In this document: piece after piece, positions 17,498 through 25,722 of the stretch | Position numbering within the stretch: position 1 is the stretch's first letter | How the letters are laid out: each line of letters starts with the position of its first letter | Assembly (NCBI RefSeq): GCF_927798175.1 | Contig: NZ_CAKMMP010000016.1 | Coordinates: forward strand, 62,001 to 126,000 | DNA length: 64,000 bases | Direction: 5' to 3' | DNA from: Paenibacillus sp. JJ-223 | GTDB lineage: Bacteria; Bacillota; Bacilli; Paenibacillales; Paenibacillaceae | Notes under the pieces: model-generated | What the model saw: only the letters and a program-made list of their open reading frames with translations | Told to the model about the DNA's origin: nothing | Database searches by the model: none | Position numbers and translations under genes: made by a program

Positions 17498-19135
17498 TTA
17501 TTGGTTTTTCTCGATCGCGCGCTGGTAGATCTCCAGGTACTGACTCAGACCCAGCCCGTCAAATCCTTTCACGTACGCGTCCCACTCCTTGTCGATGCTC
17601 TTGCTGCCGATAATGAACTGGGCCATGTTGGTTTGCACGTAATCCTTGATGGCCGTGGTCAGCTGAGCAGCCGTTTCTGTATCCTCGGGACGGATGAAGA
17701 CGTTGGCAGGATAGACCTCTTTCGGGGCGTACGGCGCATACACATTGGTAGCCTGGGCAAGGCGCGTGCCGTAACCTTCGGCTTCAAGCGGGTTCTGCCC
17801 TTCAGCGAACAGGTTGCGGAACGTATTGGATAAATCGTGAGCACCGATTTGCGACCAGCTCTCGTTCACGACGACATTCGGATCGCGTTCAGGCAGGTTG
17901 TAGTAACTATACTTGGCAGGTTCGCCATTGATGTTTTTTTCGTCCGCCTCGGCCTTCTTCCATCCCTTTCCTTCCGTTGGACCGTACTCTGCATAGAGAG
18001 CGCCCTCTTCGCTGAACATGTAATCGACGATCTGAATGGCCGCAATCTGTTGGGCTTCCGTCGCTTTGTTCGTGATGGCGAATTCGAATTCGCCTACGCT
18101 CTGCGTTGCTCCAGTCGTCTGCACGCCATCCGGCCCTTTCAGCGGAGGCACGATATCCCAGTGCTGATGGCGCGTAATCGTTTTGTCGTACGTATTCACC
18201 AGGTAACTGAGCAGCGCCGTCGTGACCGAGCCGACCGTTTCATCGCCTTCCTTATTGCCGAGCTGTCCGATTGCCTGATCGTTCTGCGTGAACGCCGCCG
18301 GATCGATCAAACCTTCGGAATACAGCTTGTTCATGTACTCCAGTCCCTTTTTCCAGCCTTCTTTGTTGGCGGCAAAGTCGACTTTTCCATTTTCCAGAAT
18401 CAAATACTTATCATTGTCGTTATATATGAAACTGTTCATCAAGTAGGCATCGATATTGCCGTTCCATACGTATTTGTTTGGGGCACCGGTCAGCGGAATC
18501 TCATCCGCTTTGCCGTTGCCGTTCGGGTCCTTCTCCTTGAACGCCTTCAGCACGGTGTACAATTCATCCGTCGTGGTTGGCATCTCCAGTCCGAGGTTAT
18601 CCAGCCATTCGGTATTGATCCAATACTTTTGCGCATACGTACAGTGGTAGCATTCATTGAAAATGGGCAGTGCATAGATATTGCCGTCCGGTGCCGTGAT
18701 GGCTTCCTTGAAATACGGCTTCTCTTCCATGATTTTGGTCAAGTTCGGTCCGTATTGCTGAATGAGGTCGTTCAGCGGAATGAATACCCCTTGCTTGCCG
18801 TAGTTCTGAAGGTCGGACGTCGTGAACTTGCCGTGCAGGAAAACTTCGGGATAGTCTCCGCTTGCCAGAAGCAGCTGCCTGCGGTCTTGAAGCGCGTCCG
18901 TCGGTGCCAGGTCCCATTTCAGCTTCACGTTGAACTTGTTCTCGATAAACCGGGTGAACTCGTTCTCCTCCATCGGCGCTTTGCCCTGCGGAGCGAAGAA
19001 CGTCATCGTCACGGGCCCGCCGCTCTCGCCGCTATCCCCGCTCCCCGTGTCCGCCCCGTCCGATGAACCGCACGCCGACAGCAGCGTCACCGAAGCTATG
19101 ATCAGAAACAACATCGACAACCATGATTTTTTCAA
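17498..19135 (-). CDS. Extracellular sugar-binding lipoprotein of an ABC importer
   Basis: A 545-residue solute-binding protein. It has a lipoprotein signal peptide (KKSWLSMLFLIIASVTLLSAC; the lipobox LLSAC places the lipidated Cys near residue 22), then an acidic Gly/Ser linker and the periplasmic-binding fold of large Paenibacillus LipO-type proteins. AGGAGG stands seven bases before a TTG at 19135, immediately ahead of the signal peptide, so a TTG start is proposed over the upstream ATG of the frame. It captures oligosaccharides for the two permeases encoded just upstream. The final residues give EIYQRAIEKNQ. Confidence 0.9.
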   Translation of the reverse strand: MKKSWLSMLFLIIASVTLLSACGSSDGADTGSGDSGESGGPVTMTFFAPQGKAPMEENEFTRFIENKFNVKLKWDLAPTDALQDRRQLLLASGDYPEVFLHGKFTTSDLQNYGKQGVFIPLNDLIQQYGPNLTKIMEEKPYFKEAITAPDGNIYALPIFNECYHCTYAQKYWINTEWLDNLGLEMPTTTDELYTVLKAFKEKDPNGNGKADEIPLTGAPNKYVWNGNIDAYLMNSFIYNDNDKYLILENGKVDFAANKEGWKKGLEYMNKLYSEGLIDPAAFTQNDQAIGQLGNKEGDETVGSVTTALLSYLVNTYDKTITRHQHWDIVPPLKGPDGVQTTGATQSVGEFEFAITNKATEAQQIAAIQIVDYMFSEEGALYAEYGPTEGKGWKKAEADEKNINGEPAKYSYYNLPERDPNVVVNESWSQIGAHDLSNTFRNLFAEGQNPLEAEGYGTRLAQATNVYAPYAPKEVYPANVFIRPEDTETAAQLTTAIKDYVQTNMAQFIIGSKSIDKEWDAYVKGFDGLGLSQYLEIYQRAIEKNQ

Positions 19136-19306
19136 CCTGACTCCTCCTTTTGAATGAGAACGATAGTTATGCCCCTTCACGTCTTCCATGTTCATTTGGG
19201 TTTCCGGGTTCCATTCGGCTGCTCGCTTCTCTAAACGCGAATCCGGATGCCGGAGCGCTCCCTCACCTCCCTTCAAGATGCGCGAACGAAAGAATCGCTT
19301 CGTCCG

Positions 19307-20215
19307 TTATCCTTTCAGGGACCCGATCATGACCCCTTTGACGAAATGCTTCTGCACGAACGGGTACATGATGAGGATCGGCACGCTCGCGACAACGATC
19401 AGCGCGTATTTCAGCACCTGCTCAAAGCCCTGATCTCGCAATTGCTGGCTTGTTCCGGCAAGCATGGCGGGATCGGCGGCGTTCAGAATCAGCAAATTGC
19501 GCAGCACGTATTGCAGCGGGAACAGATTTTCCGAGCGCAGGTAGATCAATGCATCGAAGTAAGCGTTCCAGTGCCCGACCGCGTACATCAGGGTCATGAC
19601 GGCCAGAATCGGCTTTGATAAAGGAAGCACCACGCTGATGAGATAGCGGATGTCCCGGCAGCCGTCCATTTCTGCCGCTTCGGCCAATTCCTCCGGAATC
19701 GAAGACTGGAAGAACGTTCGTGCCACGATGACCTGGAACACCGCGAGCGCTCCCGGCAGCCACATCGCCCAGCGCGTATCCAGCAGATGGAGATCTTTCA
19801 TCAACAGATACGTCGGAATGAGTCCACCATCAAAGAACATCGTGATCATCATGAAAATGATGAGAATGCCGCGGCCATAGAACGATTTGCGCGATAACGG
19901 ATAGGCCAGCATGACGGTAAGCGTGACGTTGATCAGCGTACCGACCACGGTATAGATGATCGTGTTCCAGAAGCCGAGCATCAGCTGCTGGCTTTTGAAG
20001 ATCGAAATGTATGCTTTGATGTTGAAATCGACCGGGAACAGCCACACCTGGCCTGACGTCACGGCCCGGGAGGAACTGAAGGAGGAGCTGATAATGTAAA
20101 GCAGCGGGTAGAACACGATGAGCAGCACCAGCGTCAGGAACAGGTAGTTGAAAAACATGAACACACGGTCTCCGAGCGGGTCCTTGATCCGGTTGCGATT
20201 AAACAGGTTGAGCAT
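19307..20215 (-). CDS. Sugar ABC transporter permease, YtcP/MalG type
   Basis: A 302-residue permease with six membrane spans and the EAA loop EELAEAAEMDGCRDIRYLISVVLPLSKP, which docks on an ATPase. The end GVMIGSLKG is typical of YtcP-like carbohydrate permeases. Two ATGs are possible: AAAGGAGG is only three bases from the one at 20221 but nine bases from the one at 20215, which is preferred. It pairs with the permease at 20231-21211. No ATPase gene lies nearby, so a shared MsmX-like ATPase encoded elsewhere is expected, as is common in Bacillales. Confidence 0.93.
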   Translation of the reverse strand: MLNLFNRNRIKDPLGDRVFMFFNYLFLTLVLLIVFYPLLYIISSSFSSSRAVTSGQVWLFPVDFNIKAYISIFKSQQLMLGFWNTIIYTVVGTLINVTLTVMLAYPLSRKSFYGRGILIIFMMITMFFDGGLIPTYLLMKDLHLLDTRWAMWLPGALAVFQVIVARTFFQSSIPEELAEAAEMDGCRDIRYLISVVLPLSKPILAVMTLMYAVGHWNAYFDALIYLRSENLFPLQYVLRNLLILNAADPAMLAGTSQQLRDQGFEQVLKYALIVVASVPILIMYPFVQKHFVKGVMIGSLKG

Positions 20216-20230
20216 ATGCATCGTCCTCCT

Positions 20231-21211
20231 TTACCACAGGCTGTTTTGGGATACTTTGCGCGAGATCGCGTTGACGACGACCAGCAGGATCAGGTTGATG
20301 ATCGAGTTGAACAATCCCACTGCCGAGGAAAAGCTGAAGTTGGCTCCGATGAGCCCCACCTTGTACACGTAAGTCGAAATGACCTCCGAAGCGCTCGTAT
20401 TGAGCGGATTCTGCATCAGAAATATTTTTTCGAAGCCTACGCCCATAATGCTGCCCAGGCTCAGAATCAGCATGATGACCGTGACCGGCACCAATGCGGG
20501 AATGTCGATATGCCATATTTTTCGCAGTCTCGACGCCCCGTCCATCCGGGCCGCTTCATACAGCGAAGGATCGACTGACGCCAGCGCCGCGATGTAGATG
20601 ATGGAGGAGTACCCCATGCCCTGCCACACACCGGACCAGACATAGATTGATTTGAAATATTCAGGGATGCCCATGAAGTTGGTCATCGGAAAACCGAGGA
20701 ATGAGAATAGCCGGTCCACCACGCCCACATGCGGCGAGAGCATCAGAATGATGATCGATACCATGACAACGGTCGAGATGAAATGCGGAGCATAGGTTAC
20801 CATTTGTACCGACTTTTTGAAGAAGCCCGTCCGGATTTCGTTTAGCGCCAGCGCCAGCATGATCGGAATCGGGAAACCGGCAAGGAGAGAGTAGAAGCTG
20901 ATGCCGATCGTATTTTTAATAAGCAGCCAGAAGTTGGGGGACTCGAAGAACGCCTCAAAGTGTTTCAGCCCAACCCATGGACTGTCCCAAATGCCCTTGA
21001 CCACGCTAAAATCCTTGAAAGCGATCTGCACGCCCACCATGGGAATGTATTTGAAGATCAGCAGGTACAGTACCGGAGGCAGCACCAGCAGGTAGAGCTC
21101 CCAATGCTTTTTGAGGCTTTTGATAAACGGATGCTGCCGTTTCGGCTCAGCGTCGTTTCTGCGTTGCTGTAGTTCCAGCTTGGTGGGTAGGGTTTCCGTA
21201 GCTCGACTCAT
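20231..21211 (-). CDS. Sugar ABC transporter permease, LplB/MalF type
   Basis: A 326-residue permease with a basic cytoplasmic N-terminus, six predicted spans and the EAA loop SLYEAARMDGASRLRKIWHIDIPALVP. The segments ELYLLVLPPVLYLLIFKYIPM and NSLW at the C-terminus are typical of LplB-like proteins. A GTG at 21220 is also in frame, but AAGGAG abuts it, so the ATG at 21211 is used. First gene of the importer operon, followed after 15 bases by the second permease. Confidence 0.93.
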   Translation of the reverse strand: MSRATETLPTKLELQQRRNDAEPKRQHPFIKSLKKHWELYLLVLPPVLYLLIFKYIPMVGVQIAFKDFSVVKGIWDSPWVGLKHFEAFFESPNFWLLIKNTIGISFYSLLAGFPIPIMLALALNEIRTGFFKKSVQMVTYAPHFISTVVMVSIIILMLSPHVGVVDRLFSFLGFPMTNFMGIPEYFKSIYVWSGVWQGMGYSSIIYIAALASVDPSLYEAARMDGASRLRKIWHIDIPALVPVTVIMLILSLGSIMGVGFEKIFLMQNPLNTSASEVISTYVYKVGLIGANFSFSSAVGLFNSIINLILLVVVNAISRKVSQNSLW

Positions 21212-21237
21212 TCGCGTCACTCCTTCTATACTTCAAT

Positions 21238-21254
21238 TGTAATGATACATTACA
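21238..21254. promoter_or_regulatory. Perfect 7+7 palindrome upstream of the ABC importer operon
   Basis: TGTAATG-ATA-CATTACA lies 26 bases before the first permease start. A perfect inverted repeat so close to the start could be an operator or part of the 5' leader. AraC-type regulators usually bind direct repeats, so the cognate protein is unclear. Confidence 0.4.
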
Positions 21255-21487
21255 TTTACATCCCTCAAACAGCCTCTAATTTTGCGACATCTCTTGCCTG
21301 GACATTAATGATGTGAACAATCATGTCAGGTAGCGCTTTCTTGAATTTGATCGTACTCTGTTGCACCCTCAACGATCAATTCACACTTTTCTCCCACCTC
21401 TCCAAATTCGAAAACCCCTTGTCCCATCAAGGAAAAACGGCACTTTTTCCTCCACGTTCCGTGAATCTGCGAAAAAAAGCATACACC

Positions 21488-21527
21488 AAAAAATCCCCAA
21501 AAACCGTCGTGGTCTTCAGGGATTTTT
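21488..21527 (-). terminator. Terminator after the GH29 alpha-L-fucosidase gene
   Basis: On the minus strand AAAAATCCC and GGGATTTTTT pair around a ~20-base loop, ending in a T run. It lies about 40 bases after the fucosidase stop at 21571 and separates that gene from the ABC operon. Confidence 0.65.
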
Positions 21528-21570
21528 CGGGTGAAATAGTAAAAGTTGGTCATCTGGCAACTCGTTAAAA

Positions 21571-22986
21571 TTACTCCGCTCCGATCAAACGGAAGGTATA
21601 GGTAATCGGCACTCCTTCATCTGTGCTTTCCGTTCGTGGAAGCTCCACGGCAAATCCATCATGCGTACGCTGATATGCCAGTGCTCCGTCGATGCCAATC
21701 ATTTCGATCTGCTTGACCTCGCCTTGGTAAGGGATGATTAGCCGACCGCCTGGTTGCTCCGGGACTTCGTCTTTTTGGTATAAACGGAAAGCATACGCCA
21801 CGTTCTCCTTGCGGGTAAACGCCCACTCTCCCGTATAAAAAGGCTCGCAGATTCGGGTGCCGTATACGCCTTCGCCGTGAACGCCAAGCCATTCGCCAAG
21901 GCCCTGAATGCTTCTCACAGCGCCTTTGGGCAGTCGCCCATCCGGCTGCGGACCGATGTTGAGTGCCAGATTGCCTCCTTTGGACACCACTTCAAGCAAA
22001 AGGTGAACCAATTGCCTTGGCGACTTGTACTGGTCATCGAAGCCAAAGGCGAACGAATGCCCCACCGTAATGCAGCTTTCCCACGGAATGTTCATGGGCC
22101 GGTCGGGGATCGTCTGCTCCGGCGTCACGATGTTTTCGTAAGGGCCCCCCACGGTACGATCCGCTGCCAGCAGCCATGGCTGCGTGCTCCGTCTGGCCCG
22201 CTCGACCACTTCGCCCAGGCGTATGTCCTGGCCGTGCCGTCCAGGACGGACCCAACCGGCATCCAGCCACAAGCATTCGATGCGTCCATACTTGGTCAGC
22301 AGCTCCATGATCTGCTCATGCGTGAATTCCACGAACTTTTCCCATAGCCACGGGTACTGCTTCGGATCGTAGGAAGGGCCGCGCCACATATGGCGCCCCC
22401 GCTCCATTCCCGGTGCCCAGTAATAAGGGGTATGCCAGTCCGCCTTGGAAAAGTACGCCGAAATGCCGAGCCCGCGGGCACGAAACGCATCAAACAGCAC
22501 GCGGCAGATGTCCGCGTATTTATGACGATGGAACGGCGTATCCGGGCCGGTAATGCGGTAATCGGTCGTATGCGTGTCCCACATGCAGAAGCCGTCATGG
22601 TGCTTGGTGGTGAACAGCAGGTATTTGAAGCCGTTGTCTGCCGCCAATTGCGCCCATTCATCGGGCTGAAAACGAATGGGGTTGAACGTTTTGTTCAGAT
22701 CGAAATACTCCCGCTTGAACTGCTCCATGTCGTCCGTCCAGTCCACGTCGTTGCGCGACCAGTCGCCATCCTCATCGCTCAGCGCCCACGACTCGACCAA
22801 TCCAAGCTGCGAGTAAGGGCCCCAGTGCATCATGAATCCCAGCTTCTGGTCTTTGAACCACTCCAAGCGCTCCAAGAGCAGCGGGTCTTCAGGCTTGACC
22901 CACTCGTCCTCCTTGCTGAAATTGTGCACTCCCGCCTCGACCACCTGTTCTTCCTGCTCCAATACGGTATCCTGCGTTTCGCTCAT
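21571..22986 (-). CDS. GH29 alpha-L-fucosidase (no signal peptide)
   Basis: A 471-residue enzyme with the GH29 barrel signatures KLGFMMHWGPYSQLG, LLFTTKHHDGFCMWDT and GRIECLWLDAGW (the Asp is the expected nucleophile), followed by a short beta-sandwich domain. It hydrolyses terminal alpha-L-fucose with retention. The N-terminal ~35 residues are acidic and precede the barrel. Several in-frame ATGs exist; GAGGAG sits nine bases before the ATG at 22986. It is intracellular by prediction. The Gfo/Idh oxidoreductase gene lies 221 bases upstream on the same strand. A second, divergent GH29 enzyme is encoded at 27483-28949. Confidence 0.92.
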   Translation of the reverse strand: MSETQDTVLEQEEQVVEAGVHNFSKEDEWVKPEDPLLLERLEWFKDQKLGFMMHWGPYSQLGLVESWALSDEDGDWSRNDVDWTDDMEQFKREYFDLNKTFNPIRFQPDEWAQLAADNGFKYLLFTTKHHDGFCMWDTHTTDYRITGPDTPFHRHKYADICRVLFDAFRARGLGISAYFSKADWHTPYYWAPGMERGRHMWRGPSYDPKQYPWLWEKFVEFTHEQIMELLTKYGRIECLWLDAGWVRPGRHGQDIRLGEVVERARRSTQPWLLAADRTVGGPYENIVTPEQTIPDRPMNIPWESCITVGHSFAFGFDDQYKSPRQLVHLLLEVVSKGGNLALNIGPQPDGRLPKGAVRSIQGLGEWLGVHGEGVYGTRICEPFYTGEWAFTRKENVAYAFRLYQKDEVPEQPGGRLIIPYQGEVKQIEMIGIDGALAYQRTHDGFAVELPRTESTDEGVPITYTFRLIGAE

Positions 22987-23207
22987 GGCGTTCATCTCCT
23001 CGTTCGGCATGATCCGAGGGTCCAACTATAGCGCAGCAATGGTGGCGTGCGATAGTTCGGTTGGATCCTCGTATTATATTCGTCGCTCGATGATGGAGCG
23101 GCGGTATGTCGGTCAACGATGGTTCAATCAAGCTCGCGTAATCTCGTTTTACCGTGTTACCTTGCTCGATGGCATGGCTATATGCGCGTGACTCGGCCTT
23201 CTTTCTT

Positions 23208-24266
23208 TTACAATTCGATCTCGCGCCCCTGGCGCGCCGACTCATAAATGCCGCACAAAATCTTCATGATCTCAACGCCGTCCTCGACCGGACTGAGCGT
23301 TTCCTTGCGGCCTTGCGTGCTATCGATGAAATGATTGATTTCGTTGCGGAAGGAACCCATGAAATCAAAGGACTTGGAATCGACCTGGGGCGTCATGTTC
23401 AAAATGGTGTTGAACTTCTCGCCAATGACCATAATCTCCGGCTCCAGCTCGGCTCCTCCTTTGTCGCCGTAAAGCTTGATCGACATTTCGTCCGATTTGG
23501 CATGCAGGGTGAAACTGACGTCAATCAGCAGGCTTGCCCCGTTCTCAAAGCGAATCATCGCATTGGCCATGTCCTCCACGTTATTTTTGGAGGCATCGTA
23601 ATCGGCCGCCTTGTAGAACGACAGGTTGCGAATATGCGCCCGATTGCCCAAAATGTTCGAAACGTTGGCAGAAACGGACTTCACCTTCGGCTTGCCCATC
23701 AGGTACCAACAGATGTCGATGATATGTACCCCGATATCGATCAGCGGACCCCCGCCCGAGCGTTCCCGGTCGGAAAACCATCCGCCCGGATTGCCCAGCC
23801 GCCGCAGGCAGGAAGCCTTGGCATAATAAATGTCGCCAAGCTCGCCCGCTTCGATGAACTGCTTCAAAATCTGGGCGTTGTCGCTATAGCGGCGGACAAA
23901 GCCGACCTGCAGCAGCTTGCCGCTGCGTTTGACGGCCTGCTCGACCGCGAGCGCCTCTTCCACGGTCTGGCAGAGCGGCTTTTCGCACAGCACGTTTTTG
24001 CCCGCATCCAGCGCGGCGATGCTGATCTCGGCATGCGAGTTGTTCCAGGTACAGATGCTCACGGAATCGATTTCCGGCATAGCGAGCAGGTCGCGATAAT
24101 CGGTAAACACGCGGGAAGCGCCGTATTTTTTCGCCATCTCTCGGGCACGCTCTTCGTTAAGATCGCATATGGCATAGATTTCAACGTCAGGATTGTCGGC
24201 ATATGCCTGCAAATGGCAGTCGGAGATTGAACCTGCGCCGATGACGGCAACTTTCAGTTTGGACAT
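23208..24266 (-). CDS. Gfo/Idh/MocA family NAD(P)-dependent oxidoreductase
   Basis: A 352-residue protein with an N-terminal Rossmann fold (KLKVAVIGAGSISDCHLQAY), the family motif VLCEKPL with the catalytic Lys, and the substrate-domain segment GGGPLIDIGVHIIDICWYLMG. Such enzymes oxidise or reduce a sugar hydroxyl, often at C3 of a glycoside or C2 of an inositol-like ring. GGAGGGG precedes the ATG at 24266. It lies between a fucosidase gene and a PF01261 gene. That pairing is known from C3-oxidation pathways for glycosides, so a keto-glycoside role is a reasonable inference. Confidence 0.9.
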   Translation of the reverse strand: MSKLKVAVIGAGSISDCHLQAYADNPDVEIYAICDLNEERAREMAKKYGASRVFTDYRDLLAMPEIDSVSICTWNNSHAEISIAALDAGKNVLCEKPLCQTVEEALAVEQAVKRSGKLLQVGFVRRYSDNAQILKQFIEAGELGDIYYAKASCLRRLGNPGGWFSDRERSGGGPLIDIGVHIIDICWYLMGKPKVKSVSANVSNILGNRAHIRNLSFYKAADYDASKNNVEDMANAMIRFENGASLLIDVSFTLHAKSDEMSIKLYGDKGGAELEPEIMVIGEKFNTILNMTPQVDSKSFDFMGSFRNEINHFIDSTQGRKETLSPVEDGVEIMKILCGIYESARQGREIEL

Positions 24267-24743
24267 GGGTTTTCCCCTCCATGATTGTGGTATTGGTGCT
24301 GGTGTTGTTATCGCTTTCGATTTTTCATTTGGGATGAAATGCATAATGGCAACGCACGGCTACCCGCTGACGAACCTCAGACACCTTATTTATCGGAAAT
24401 CCAGGTTGTCGGTGCTGTAACGAACCTCAGGCACGTTATTCCACCAGATTCGGGCATATTACTTGTGTTTCGACCCAAATAGCGCTGCTGAGGTTCGTTA
24501 GAATTTAAAAGGAAGCTAATCAGACAGTATAAGGTGTTTAATGTTCGTTAGAACTCTTCAGGCGCCGGCCTCTTCAACTACTTTTCCTCGGAGCACCTTA
24601 CACAGAGCATCATTCTTGAACTATTCCTTCCGGTCATTATCTGGGCATTTGCCCAGACACTAAGCTTTGCCCATGCATCTGTGGCTGCTTTCCCTACCGT
24701 GTTACACTAAAGCTCTTCCGGCCGTCTAACCTCCATCAGGCCC
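24267..24743. other. Intergenic stretch containing composite repeat copy 2
   Basis: Apart from the composite repeat at 24368-24550, the remaining bases before the next stop codon at 24744 show no convincing gene or terminator. Confidence 0.6.
24368..24550. repeat. Composite repeat, copy 2: four 22-bp units in forward-forward-inverted-inverted order
   Basis: Units at 24368-24389 and 24418-24439 (forward) and 24479-24500 and 24529-24550 (inverted) share the core TAACGAACCTCAG. Spacers are 28, 39 and 28 bases, matching copy 1 at 14870-15053 to within one base. The spacers themselves are not conserved, so spacing and unit sequence appear to be what is kept. It lies between the Gfo/Idh oxidoreductase and the PF01261 gene. 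Confidence 0.85.
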
Positions 24744-25610
24744 CTAAGCTTCCTCCCACAGCCTGCGCACGTTATCCATGGCAATGCGCGAGGCGGTGCG
24801 GCAATCCTCCATGCCTTCAAACTCGACCGAGATATATCCGTCATACCCGGACTGTTTCAATACGCGGAACACACCGTACATGTCGATGTCGCCATGACCT
24901 ACGATCGCCCCGCGCAAATAATTGCCATGGGCGGTTTGGAACCAGCCTTCCCCCGGATTCCGGGATTCCGGCCTCAAGTAAAAATCCTTCGCGTGAACCA
25001 TCGAAGCATACGGGATGTTGTTTTTCACCGCACTGATCGGATCTTCATCCACGCACAGGAAGTTGCCAACGTCGAGCGTTGTCTTAAAGTTGTCCCGCGC
25101 CGTTTCATGCAGCACCCGGCGAACGCGTTCGCTCGATTGCACGTAATAGCCGTGGTTCTCCAGGCTCGTCGTAATGCCGCGCTCTGCCGCATAATCCGCA
25201 ATACGCCGGCACGCCTGCACAATGATCGGCAGATCGGTCTCGAATTGGGCCACCGTTCCCTCATGCGCAGGGCGGAAAGCCACGTCATGGCGCATTCGCG
25301 TCACGCCGAGCGCGGCGGCAATGTCCACATGATTCATCACATTCCGAATTTCCTGCTCCAATGCCTCTTCGCTCTCCAAAGCAACGAAATTCGCCCCGAT
25401 GGCATAGTTGGAAATGTCGATCCCGACTTCGGCGGCCGTGTCCCGAATCTGGCCAATCAAATCCGGCTGATCCACGAGACTGTAACCCATCGGCACGATC
25501 TCCACATGCTCGCCCCCTTGCTCGGCGATGAAACGAATGGCATCCAGAACCGTCATGTCCCCGCGATTTAACGCTTGCTGCAAACTATAGGTGCTAAGGC
25601 CAACTTTCAT
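24744..25610 (-). CDS. Sugar phosphate isomerase/epimerase-like TIM barrel (PF01261), paralogue C
   Basis: A 288-residue barrel clearly paralogous to the one at 7250-8122. Both share MxxGLSTYSL, the segment ENHG, DNFKTTLDVGNFLCVDEDPI, VHxKDFY and SVEFEGME, which carry the Glu, Asp, His and Glu metal ligands. GAGAGG lies nine bases before the ATG at 25610. Downstream on the same strand, beyond the repeat, is the Gfo/Idh oxidoreductase. Together they resemble oxidoreductase and PF01261 pairs of 3-keto-glycoside or inositol-type pathways. The substrate is undetermined. Confidence 0.87.
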   Translation of the reverse strand: MKVGLSTYSLQQALNRGDMTVLDAIRFIAEQGGEHVEIVPMGYSLVDQPDLIGQIRDTAAEVGIDISNYAIGANFVALESEEALEQEIRNVMNHVDIAAALGVTRMRHDVAFRPAHEGTVAQFETDLPIIVQACRRIADYAAERGITTSLENHGYYVQSSERVRRVLHETARDNFKTTLDVGNFLCVDEDPISAVKNNIPYASMVHAKDFYLRPESRNPGEGWFQTAHGNYLRGAIVGHGDIDMYGVFRVLKQSGYDGYISVEFEGMEDCRTASRIAMDNVRRLWEEA

Positions 25611-25722
25611 TCTTCCCATCCTCTCTCCCGTTTCGTGTAGTTGAACCACTCACTTATTTGCTTATATCCAACGTATACCGTGTTTCATTCCATCGCACAA
25701 TTGCCAATAATCGCACGGTGTT

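Larger units (their letters stand above)
21212..21570. other. Intergenic stretch upstream of the ABC importer operon
   Basis: Contains the palindrome at 21238-21254 and the fucosidase terminator at 21488-21527. I see no gene in it. Confidence 0.6.

Noticed and set aside
21330..21345. A GTAGCGCTTTC stretch as a cre site before the ABC operon
   Set aside because: Four mismatches to the CcpA consensus and a position over 100 bases from the start.
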